Shown: positions 48,904-61,000 of the stretch, piece after piece
How the letters are laid out: every line of letters begins with the position of its first letter
How positions within the stretch are numbered: the first letter of the stretch is position 1
Assembly: GCA_949126835.1 (NCBI GenBank)
Contig: OX421507.1
Location: 33,214,082-33,278,081, forward strand
Length of the DNA stretch: 64,000 bases
Direction of reading: 5' to 3'
From: Anisus vortex
Taxonomy: Eukaryota; Mollusca; Gastropoda; Planorbidae
Made by a program: the position numbers and the translations under genes
The notes under the pieces: generated by a model
Told to the model about the DNA's origin: nothing
What the model saw: the letters and a program-made list of their open reading frames with translations, nothing else
The model's database searches: none

Positions 48904-51900
48904 ATATAAGAAATGATACCATCAATGATAATTTGATAAATACTTTTTCAACCTTCTTCAACCCACGGAGATCAAGAAATAAAAATACTGGCTAGTTAGA
49001 CAAATCACTGACCTATATAACATTTGGACAAATCATAAAACATATTTTTTAAATCTCCTAAACAATTTAGCAGGAAACAAAAAATAATTTTTTTTTTATT
49101 ATAAATTAAAATAAAGACAGAAAATGTGCTGTTATTTTGACAGTTTATAGTAAAAGAAAAGGTTAAAAAATACATTTACAAAAATAAAATGTTATTACAA
49201 ATTATTTTATCATCCCTGCTCCTGTCATGATTTTTCTGCTCACTTTTGTAAAAAGGAAACAAAAGACTTTGTTAACAATTTATTATGTAACTTTGTGCTT
49301 TATATATATCAAAAAATTCTTTTCTTGGACAGTACGTTTTTGTATTGCATCAAGTTATAACAAAATGTGCCTAAAAAGAAAACAAAAATTAAAAAGAAAG
49401 ATAATTTAGCAGAGGGCAAGGTATAAAACAGCTCACAATAATGTATCACCCAAAGAGAATACCAGCAAGATAATGTCAATGAAGTTTTAGAAGAAAATTG
49501 TGTCGATGAAAATAATAATCATAGTCAATGATAGTTTGTATAGTTTGCAATGTGGACAAGAGAAGTAACTCTATTACAGATAAGAACAATTCTTGGTAAG
49601 GGGACATAATTCTGAGTTTTAAAAAAATTCATGTAAACATTGTAAATACAATTATTTTCTGGTCATAACTCTGTATTTCAAAACAGTTTGTCCATAAATG
49701 AAATGTTGCTTTAATTTCAGCATAGAATTTAATCTTTAGAATTTTTAACAAAGTCTTTTATTTTTCATTTTAGAATTTGATCTGAAGTTAATTTCAAAAC
49801 TGTATGCACCTACAACTACACTGACAAATTTCACTGTCAAACTAGTGACAAAACATATTTTCTGGAAACACAATGTATGCCGCTGATATAAGGATTCACT
49901 TAACACCCCCCCCCCCCCTCCTCACACACACATTACTGTAAACTAATGGAAAAGAAAATGAACTCAAGGACAGAGAATTCAGGAACAACACAGTGTCAGG
50001 GGGAGATAACCTAATCAAAGGGAAGATAACTCTTCATCACACATGCATCTCCCCCACCCCTTCAATTAATAAAACAAATAGAAAACAAATGACAACACTT
50101 AACATAAGGGACACAACTTTAGTTGTCATTGATGTCAAGTTGACGATACAGTGGAATGTTGACATTTGTATGTGTGGGTCTGCTTATATGTTGTTTGAAA
50201 GTCTTTTGTTAACAAACTGTAATAAATAAATAATGTAATTATGAAATGTTTTCATTGTAAGACAAGAAACTATTGAATGTATGAGCCTGTCTATAATTCA
50301 AAGCATTAGGAAAAACTAAAAGTAAGCAAAAAAAGAAAGCACAGAAAAAAACACATCCCAGCTGAAAGAAATTGTGTGTAGAGAAAATGTAGATTAACTT
50401 AAATGTGACGCCATGAAGCCTTCTTTGAGAACAGGTGCTGTCCGAGCTTTCATCTAATATATTGCTCTGGTAAATGGTTTGTTCTACATTGCTTCATGGA
50501 CACAGCTTGACAACACTCGCACCTTAACTTGTTATGTGTTACTTGTATACAGAATATAATTGCAGTGTACTCTAAGGTCTTGTCCTATGCTACTTCACAT
50601 GGACATGGTCTTGTGTTACCTTTGTGCAATGTGTACATTTTAAAACAAGTCAGTGTGTTAAAGTAGGGCTTGTGGAAAATATTTTATAAGCAAAACTGAG
50701 ACAAATAAACCCCATCAACAAGAAACTAATCTTTGTTTTTTATTGGAGACAATTAAATGACACACTCTCTGTACATTGCGATTTGTCCAGAGCCTCAGAT
50801 TATTGGAGACAGAATGATTGGACAAAAGATGGGCGTCACATGACCACAGACACTAGAGACGGAGGTATTCAAGTTGGATGACAATGAAGTTGACCTGCAC
50901 TAAATAGGTCACACAGGGGGTCTATGCTTCTGGGTGAACATTTTTTCTTTAACGCACAAAAGTGCAGTTTAGGAAGTTTGGATTTCCTCATGTGATTTTT
51001 ACAAGGCAGAAAAAGTGTTGCTGCTTTGTTTCATATAGAGTGGAACAGTCAGAGAGTTCTTAATATAATTCTTAGAAAGGTTCAACTGAAATTATTATTA
51101 GAGAATTCAAACATAGAATGATCGTTTTGTTTTATTGTGTTGTTTTTTTAAACACATTTTTACATGAGCATTTTTTGTATGGTGGGAATATGAATAAAAT
51201 GAAAGAGAAAAAACAATCAACTGTGTTCAACTGTGTTTCTATAATGAATGAAAACAAGAAAATATTATAATTAATGTAAATTGAAAGTTGGTTTACAAAT
51301 TTAAAAAAAAAACAAGAACATCACATTGTTGATTAACATCTTCATAAAACCATTCATGCATAAAATTATATAGTGTGACTAGAAATTACAAATAATGATA
51401 AAATTGTTTTCTAATGTAATAATATGTATGACATGGCTGTTTAGTTGGTGTTTATAATAAAACTGTACCAGAATACTTCAATGAAAAGAAAGATGCTCTA
51501 AAAGGCAATTTGTTCAGGGAACATTAGAATTATATTTGTTTGTTCATTGCAGTTTGTAAATGTAAATATAAAATGTAAAAAGACACTGCTAAACGCTTGT
51601 AGATACAAAATCTCCAGATTAAAAAAATAAATTGAAATGACAAATAAATATTACCAGTAAAACTTGAAAACTAAATGGATCAGAAAAACAAATGTTTTGT
51701 CAATTTCAGTTTTTTCAAATTCTAGCAAATACAAAAATGTGTTTTTAAATGTATTGTTCTTGTTGCTAGTGAGCTAATTATTTGTTTTCAAATGTTCAGA
51801 AAAGTGTATTTTATTTATAAACCAATTGAAGCAACAAAACAAATGAAGTATGAAAAAGACAATAGAAGACTGGCAGCGACATACACATAGAAAGCTTTGG

Positions 51901-52296
51901 AAGGTTTCTGCACATATATATGTAAACATACATGCATTTATTATACAGTAGCTTATATACACACATATATTCATATATATATATTCATATATAAAATTAA
52001 TAATGTATGATAAAATGCTGATAAACAGTTTGAACTTGTCTTTTATTTTTTGTTTCGTTTTTTTTTATGGTGAAATAAAATAAGTTGGTTGTGAATAAAC
52101 AAACTCCAGTCTAAGCTTGTACTTACATTAAGTTAACAGAGCAAGTGGCTTTTAATTTCACTGTAATGTACCTAATTTGAACTTATGCAATAAAATGAAG
52201 TAAAACCAGTGTGAAAGATTCAAAATACAGAGTTCTTGTTCTTTTTTTTGTAAGTCTGAAATTTAAAACAATCGGTGGTTCAACTTTCAAGTTAGC
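48904..52296. other. AT-rich region downstream of the ACAP gene
   Basis: About 3.4 kb with no convincing gene on either strand. A C14-rich run (acacccccccccccccct) lies near 49904. It may include alternative 3' untranslated sequence of the ACAP gene, but nothing here shows that. Confidence 0.35.
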
Positions 52297-52920
52297 AAAT
52301 TGATAACTCTATTCCAGTACAAATTGATAACTCTATTCCAGTACAAATTGATAACTCTATTCCAGTACAAATTGATAACTCTATTCCAGTACAAATTGAT
52401 AACTCTATTCCAGTACAAATTGATAACTCTATTCCAGTACAAATTGATAACTCTATTCCAGTACAAATTGATAACTCTATTCCAGTACAAATTGATAACT
52501 CTATTCCAGTACAAATTGATAACTCTATTCCAGTACAAATTGATAACTCTATTCCAGTACAAATTGATAACTCTATTCCAGTACAAATTGATAACTCTAT
52601 TCCAGTACAAATTGATAACTCTATTCCAGTACAAATTGATAACTCTATTCCAGTACAAATTGATAACTCTATTCCAGTACAAATTGATAACTCTATTCCA
52701 GTACAAATTGATAACTCTATTCCAGTACAAATTGATAACTCTATACCAGTACAAATTGATAACTCTATTCCAGTACAAATTGATAACTCTATTCCAGTAC
52801 AAATTGATAACTCTATTCCAGTACAAATTGATAACTCTATTCCAGTACAAATTGATAACTCTATTCCAGTACAAATTGATAACTCTATTCCAGTACAAAT
52901 TGATAACTCTATTCCAGTAC
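52297..52920. repeat. 24-bp tandem repeat, exactly 26 copies, almost invariant
   Basis: Units of aaattgataactctattcc plus agta c. Only one internal copy, at about 52744, differs (ctatacc). Extreme uniformity indicates recent expansion or strong homogenisation. Open frames of about 210 codons on both strands result from the stop-free period. Confidence 0.97.
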
Positions 52921-54936
52921 AAATTGTGAAGGAAAGAAAGTGGAAAATAATTTATAAAAGTTCATTACATATACAATCTAATTACATTACTTTTAAAAAT
53001 TGTAAAAATCATTAAATTATTAATATAACTGTCAATTCAAAAATATTTTTTAGATTATTCAAAGATCAATATTATATTTAGAACAATGATTATAAAAATG
53101 ACAATTGCAAATCATCAAAATAAATTTAAAAATAAAAACAACAATTTATTTTTAGTTTTTTGGTTAATTTGGAAATGTACCTGAATATTGTTGCCAATAT
53201 TTCAAACTATAAGAGCTTCAATATGTCAATATCATTGCCAACATTTTAAACAAGAGCTAATGGCATCCCATCTTTATTCTCAACATTTCTAACTATGAAA
53301 AAAAATAAGGTATTCCCATCATACCAATTGGATCAATAAGGCCTGTGAAGCAGCACTTACAAGCTTCTGTGGCCAAAGTAAACTAAGGGATTGTGTGACC
53401 AGCACAATGCCCATCTGCTTTTACTTCATCCTTTCTAATGTCAGGTTCCCATTAGAGCTGGGTAGACTCAGAGACACTTCAACAGGATTCAAACCCAGGA
53501 CCGTCTGTCTGCAGTCAAACGCGCTGTTACGAGACCCTATTAATTCTAACTCTAATATCTGACAACATTTCAATACTGGCACCAAGAATGAATTTGTTCA
53601 CTTGTGGAGAATCAAAGAGATTGCTGACTAAGTTGTGTAAGATCTATTACAACACTTCCAAAAGCTTTAAGGCTTATATTTTGTTCCTGTTTCTAGTGAA
53701 AATAAAATTAATATTCTAAAACCTGCATTTCAATAATACAATTATGAAAAGAAACAACATTTGTTTACAAACTCAACATTTTAAAATCTTTGCTATAAAT
53801 CACATTTTTGTGTCGAGAAAATTTGCAGAAATAGTAACTATGCTGACTTTTCAAAAAGATCAAAACATAAAACAAAATAATTTACAAATAACTAAGAAAA
53901 GGTAAAAAATGAAGCAAAGGATACATGAGCAACAAATCTGACCAAACTGATCCATTGCTTGTCAAACAAATCATTTTAAAAATAGTTTATTTTTTTGTAG
54001 TTAATGTAATCTTTCTTCTGTGCATTTGGGGATGGGGGGCGGGTGAGTAGACATTTGGTTGACTTGAAAACAAAAAAACAAAACAAATTACTATTATTGA
54101 ATGTAATATTTTAAGTAGCCAGTTAATAGTATTGAAATAGCTGTAAATATCCTTCTTTCTGTTAAGCTGTTACACCATTTTACTCAATGTTCTAAACACA
54201 AAACATTTACAAAGCTTGAAAGTAAAAAAAAAATATTTACTATACAGAAAAAAACAACACATGTTATGAATAAGCTGATAGGTGGAATGACAAATTCTAA
54301 CAAAAGCATGCAAAAATACTTTCTAATTCACAGCCGAGGCACTTACTTGCAATGTAAAATAAGAACAACAACACAATGATTACATTGTTGCATGGTTTGT
54401 TGGTATAAGTTGCATAATAATGAGCTAAGCAACATTTATTTTCAAAAAGAACAAGTTTTAAATAAGACTGCATGATTGGTGATTCATAAGCTGTATAGGA
54501 AGACTTAAATGTACTTCAATGTTCTGGTTATATATACACAAGCAAGAAGCAGATTTATCAAATATCAACATTCATTAAAATGATAAAAAATATACACATT
54601 GAAAAAAAAAACAGTCCTGATCAAAACTACATCACATTTAATGGCTCCATGATTTCTCTACATTTAATGGCTCCATGATTTCACTACATTCATTACCATC
54701 AACCAATTCCATGATTTAAAACAAGATTTAAAATTTCATTCAATTGTGCTCCAGTATTTGTAGTAGATTATTTTTTCCTATTGTTCAGTTTAACTATAAA
54801 TCATATCTTCACATCAGCTGCAATAGTAAATTTGAATAGATAAATTTGCTGAAAATGCTGACATTTAGCCGAAGCACACACAAATTGTCACATATCATTA
54901 TGTTGTAATTCTGTTGGAAGTTACTTGTCAATACAA
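52921..54936. other. AT-rich region 3' of the ACAP gene with one SINE
   Basis: Apart from the SINE at 53325-53545 and a 27-bp duplication at about 54635-54688 (atttaatggctccatgattt), nothing was recognised. It could carry longer 3' untranslated variants of ACAP. Confidence 0.35.
53325..53545 (-). mobile_element. tRNA-derived SINE, minus-strand diverged copy
   Basis: Reverse-complement relative of the 21711 SINE: cacacaatcccttagt, tggccacagaagc and gctgcttcacaggcc on the minus strand. A degenerate B box, gggtttgaatcctg, lies near 53492. The A box is poorly preserved, so the copy is older. Confidence 0.72.
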
Positions 54937-54942
54937 TTTATT
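54937..54942 (-). promoter_or_regulatory. Polyadenylation signal AATAAA of the ACAP gene
   Basis: The minus strand reads AATAAA 18 nt after the TAG stop. About 40 nt further on it has a GT-rich stretch (tgtgacaatttgtgtgtgc), as expected for a cleavage/polyadenylation site. This would give a short 3' untranslated region. More distal sites are possible. Confidence 0.55.
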
Positions 54943-54960
54943 TCAATTTCAGCTCAACAA

Positions 54961-55040
54961 CTATTTCCGTTTCAGTTTCTCTGGATTATTTGAGGCCATG
55001 TTGGTGAAATCTCTAAATACATCCTGAAATGTTTCATCTC
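54961..55040 (-). CDS. ACAP2: ACAP last coding exon (C-terminal tail)
   Basis: 80 nt from acceptor ttttctgtgtacag to TAG, encoding GDETFQDVFRDFTNMASNNP and EKLKRK. The glycine codon is completed with the G from the preceding exon. The preceding intron is 5983 bp and more than three quarters tandem repeat. Confidence 0.92.
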
Positions 55041-58000
55041 CTGTACACAGAAAATACAACAAGGAAATGGTCACAAATGTAACAAGGAATAAATCAACTA
55101 TAATTCTATTTTTTTTTACAGACTCATTCAAAACTATCAGACACACATCCAAATAGCTTCACAAGAAAAGAAAAAAATATTTTATACAAGTGTCAAACAA
55201 TCACAGAGATTTTAAAGATTCTAGAAGAATAGTTGGATTCTAAATATTTCTAAGGTAGACTGGAATACTAAAAGATCATACAGATTCATAATATGGCCAG
55301 TTTTCACTGGGGTGGGGGTGGGGACCATCCTCATTCCTCATCCCAACTAGCTTGTTGGAAATAACCACAAGTTGATGTGTAACCTCTCAATATATCAGCA
55401 TTTTTTTTTCTGGATGAAAAAATCATAACTAACTTTGATTATAACTTCACAAAAATAACACACCTATCTAATCCCACCTATCTAATCCCACCTATCTAAT
55501 CCCACCTATCTAATCACACCTATCTAATCCCACCTATCTAATCCCACCTATCTAATCCCACCTATCTAATCCCACCTATCTAATCACACCTATCTAATCC
55601 CACCTATCTAATCCCACCTATCTAATCCCACCTATCTAATCCCACCTATCTAATCCCACCTATCTAATCACACCTATCTAATCCCACCTATCTAATCCCA
55701 CCTATCTAATCCCACCTATCTAATCACACCTATCTAATCACACCTATCTAATCCCACCTATCTAATCCCACCTATCTAATCCCACCTATCTAATCCCACC
55801 TATCTAATCACACCTATCTAATCCCACCTATCTAATCACACCTATCTAATCCCACCTATCTAATCCCACCTATCTAATCCCACCTATCTAATCCCACCTA
55901 TCTAATCACACCTATCTAATCCCACCTATCTAATCCCACCTATCTAATCCCACCTATCTAATCCCACCTATCTAATCCCACCTATCTAATCACACCTATC
56001 TAATCCCACCTATCTAATCCCACCTATCTAATCCCACCTATCTAATCACACCTATCTAATCCCACCTATCTAATCCCACCTATCTAATCACACCTATCTA
56101 ATCACACCTATCTAATCCCACCTATCTAATCCCACCTATCTAATCACACCTATCTAATCCCACCTATCTAATCACACCTATCTAATCACACCTATCTAAT
56201 CCCACCTATCTAATCCCACCTATCTAATCACACCTATCTAATCCCACCTATCTAATCACACCTATCTAATCACACCTATCTAATCACACCTATCTAATCA
56301 CACCTATCTAATCACACCTATCTAATCACACCTATCTAATCCCACCTATCTAATCCCACCTATCTAATCACACCAATCTAATCACACCTATCTAATCACA
56401 CCAATCTAATCACACCAATCTAATCACACCTATCTAATCCCCTTCACTGCCCCATCAAATTGTGGTAGGGGTGCAGTCCTTTCTACAGTGAAAGGTCTTG
56501 AATGTTGAGTGGGGATATTTTCAAAAACAAATTAAATGTTGATTCAATTTCTATTTTTGCATTTAAGGGGGCGTAATTTGTAATGAAAAAAAACAAACAC
56601 TGTTTAAAAATAGTTCAAAAAATGGCATCAACTGTCATGAGGGAGAAGTGTTTTTTCTAATAAATTGATTAATAGCAGTTAATGGGATTCATAAGATAAC
56701 ATTTGAAGTGTGTGTGTGTGTGTGTGTGTGGAAAAGCACATTGAGAGAAAACGAATTGTGCTGTTTAATGAAGAGTTAATTGTGTTTTTCATTTCAGTTA
56801 CCGTTTTTTTGGAGAAAGAGTTAATGCATACACTGAACACAACAGCCTCAATGAATCAACATGTCAGCTTCAAAGTGTAATTGGTTTAGTTAATCCCCCA
56901 CTAGTCATCCATCATTTTTTGTTACACAAAGTGCTCAATTAAAAGACACATAAGTGAAGTGAAATTTTAGCGTACTTTGAAAACCTTCTTAGTTTATGGT
57001 GCTAGTGAAGCAGAGTTGACCAGAGTAGAAGGGCATTGCAACTGTCTGCCACCAGTCAGTGCCCTCACATTAGAGGGGGGCAGAGGGGGCATATGCCGGG
57101 GGGGCGACACTTCTAGGGGCGACAAATATAGTCTAAATATAGCACTAAACAAAGCAGTTACAGTATGCAAGGGGGCGTCACTGAAACTTTTGCCCTGGGA
57201 TGCTACATAGGCTTGTGTGGGCCACCAGTTCACTTCTTTACCAGAAACTTAAGTTCATCCACAAAACAAGCCTCAAGTTTACCCCACATAAATGTCAAAT
57301 TCACCCAAGGAGCCTTAAATTAACCCTCTGTACAAACCAAAGTTCAATCTACAAGCCTTAAGCTTACCCAGTAATACTGGGATAACAGAAGATATGAAGA
57401 AATGTTTACCCAGCAATACTGGGAGAACAGAAGATATGAAGAAATTTTTACCCACCAACACTGGGAGAACAGAAGATATGAAGAAATGTTTACCCACCAA
57501 CACTGGGAGAACAGAAGATATGAAGAAATGTTTACCCACCAACACTGGGAGAACAGAAGATATGAAGAAATGTTTACCCACCAACACTGGGAGAACAGAA
57601 GATATGAAGAAATGTTTACCCACCAACACTGGGAGAACAGAAGATATGAAGAAATGTTTACCCACCAACACTGGGAGAACAGAAGATATGAAGAAATGTT
57701 TACCCACCAACACTGGGAGAACAGAAGATATGAAGAAATGTTTACCCACCAATACTGGGAGAACAGATGATATGAAGAAATGTTTACCCACCAACACTGG
57801 GAGAACAGAAGATATGAAGAAATGTTTACCCACCAACACTGGGAGAACAGAAGATATGAAGAAATGTTTACCCAGCAATACTGGGAGAACAGAAAATATG
57901 AAGAAATGTTTACCCACCAACACTGGGAGAACAGAAGATATGAAGAAATGTTTACCCAGCAATACTGGGAGAACAGAAGATATGAAGAAATGTTTACCCA

Positions 58001-61000
58001 GCAATACTGGGAGAACAGAAAATATGAAGAAATGTTTACCCAGTAATACTGGGATAACAGAGAAGATATGAAGAAATTTTTACCCACCAACACTGGGAGA
58101 ACAGAAGATATGAAGAAATGTTTACCCAGCAATACTGGGAGAACAGAAGATATGAAGAAATGTTTACCCACCAACACTGGGAGAACAGAAGATATGAAGA
58201 AATGTTTACCCAGCAATACTGGGAGAACAGAAAATATGAAGAAATGTTTACCCACCAACACTGGGAGAACAGAAGATATGAAGAAATGTTTACCCAGCAA
58301 TACTGGGAGAACAGAAAATATGAAGAAATGTTTACCCACCAACACTGGGAGAACAGAAGATATGAAGAAATGTTTACCCAGCAATACTGGGAGAACAGAA
58401 GATATGAAGAAATGTTTACCCAGCCATACTGGGAGAACAGAAAATATGAAGAAATGTTTACCCAGTAATACTGGGATAACAGAAGATATGAAGAAATTTT
58501 TACCCACCAACACTGGGAGAACAGAAGATATGAAGAAATGTTTACCCAGCAATACTGGGAGAACAGAAGATATGAAGAAATGTTTACCCACCAACACTGG
58601 GAGAACAGAAGATATGAAGAAATGTTTACCCAGCAATACTGGGAGAACAGAAAATATGAAGAAATGTTTACCCACCAACACTGGGAGAACAGAAGATATG
58701 AAGAAATGTTTAGCCAGCAATACTGGGAGAACAGAAGATATGAAGAAATGTTTACCCACCAACACTGGGAGAACAGAAAATATGAAGAAATGTTTACCCA
58801 CCAACACTGGGAGAACAGAAGATATGAAGAAATGTTTACCCAGCAATACTGGGAGAACAGAAGATATGAAGAAATGTTTACCCACCAATACTGGGAGAAC
58901 AGAAGATATGAAGAAATGTTTACCCACCAACACTGGGAGAACAGAAGATATGAAGAAATGTTTACCCACCAACACTGGGAGAACAGAAGATATGAAGAAA
59001 TGTTTACCCACCAATACTGGGAGAACAGAAGATATGAAGAAATGTTTACCCACCAACACTGGGAGAACAGAAGATATGAAGAAATGTTTACCCACCAACA
59101 CTGGGAGAACAGAAGATATGAAGAAATGTTTACCCAGTAATACTGGGAGAACAGAAGATATGAAGAAATGTTTACCCACCAATACTGGGAGAACAGAAGA
59201 TATGAAGCAATGTTTACCCACCAACACTGGGAGAACAGAAGATATGAAGCAATGTTTACCCACCAACACTGGGAGAACAGAAGATATGAAGAAATGTTTA
59301 CCCACCAACACTGGGAGAACAGAAGATATGAAGAAATGTTTACCCACCAACACTGGGAGAACAGAAGATATGAAGAAATGTTTACCCACCAACACTGGGA
59401 GAACAGAAGATATGAAGAAATGTTTACCCACCAATACTGGGAGAACAGATGATATGAAGAAATGTTTACCCACCAACACTGGGAGAACAGAAGATATGAA
59501 GAAATGTTTACCCACCAACACTGGGAGAACAGAAGATATGAAGAAATGTTTACCCAGCAATACTGGGAGAACAGAAAATATGAAGAAATGTTTACCCACC
59601 AACACTGGGAGAACAGAAGATATGAAGAAATGTTTACCCAGCAATACTGGGAGAACAGAAGATATGAAGAAATGTTTACCCAGCAATACTGGGAGAACAG
59701 AAAATATGAAGAAATGTTTACCCAGTAATACTGGGATAACAGAAGATATGAAGAAATTTTTACCCACCAACACTGGGAGAACAGAAGATATGAAGAAATG
59801 TTTACCCAGCAATACTGGGAGAACAGAAGATATGAAGAAATGTTTACCCACCAACACTGGGAGAACAGAAGATATGAAGAAATGTTTACCCAGCAATACT
59901 GGGAGAACAGAAAATATGAAGAAATGTTTACCCACCAACACTGGGAGAACAGAAGATATGAAGAAATGTTTACCCAGCAATACTGGGAGAACAGAAAATA
60001 TGAAGAAATGTTTACCCACCAACACTGGGAGAACAGAAGATATGAAGAAATGTTTACCCAGCAATACTGGGAGAACAGAAGATATGAAGAAATGTTTACC
60101 CAGCAATACTGGGAGAACAGAAAATATGAAGAAATGTTTACCCAGTAATACTGGGATAACAGAAGATATGAAGAAATTTTTACCCACCAACACTGGGAGA
60201 ACAGAAGATATGAAGAAATGTTTACCCAGCAATACTGGGAGAACAGAAGATATGAAGAAATGTTTACCCACCAACACTGGGAGAACAGAAGATATGAAGA
60301 AATGTTTACCCAGCAATACTGGGAGAACAGAAAATATGAAGAAATGTTTACCCACCAACACTGGGAGAACAGAAGATATGAAGAAATGTTTACCCAGCAA
60401 TACTGGGAGAACAGAAGATATGAAGAAATGTTTACCCACCAACACTGGGAGAACAGAAGATATGAAGAAATGTTTACCCACCAACACTGGGAGAACAGAA
60501 GATATGAAGAAATGTTTACCCAGCAATACTGGGAGAACAGAAGATATGAAGAAATGTTTACCCACCAATACTGGGAGAACAGAAGATATGAAGAAATGTT
60601 TACCCACCAACACTGGGAGAACAGAAGATATGAAGAAATGTTTACCCACCAACACTGGGAGAACAGAAGATATGAAGAAATGTTTACCCACCAATACTGG
60701 GAGAACAGAAGATATGAAGAAATGTTTACCCACCAACACTGGGAGAACAGAAGATATGAAGAAATGTTTACCCACCAACACTGGGAGAACAGAAGATATG
60801 AAGAAATGTTTACCCAGTAATACTGGGAGAACAGAAGATATGAAGAAATGTTTACCCACCAATACTGGGAGAACAGAAGATATGAAGCAATGTTTACCCA
60901 CCAACACTGGGAGAACAGAAGATATGAAGCAATGTTTACCCACCAACACTGGGAGAACAGAAGATATGAAGAAATGTTTACCCACCAATACTGGGAGAAC

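Noticed and set aside
52287..52929. Long frames of about 210 codons on both strands (YWNRVINL and FQYKLITL repeats)
   Set aside because: A 24-bp period without stops opens frames on both strands; there is no start context, domain or flanking exon.
55461..56440. Interstitial telomeric repeat (the minus strand contains GGGATTAG)
   Set aside because: The unit is 14 bp with gataggtg, not TTAGGG hexamers; the resemblance is superficial.
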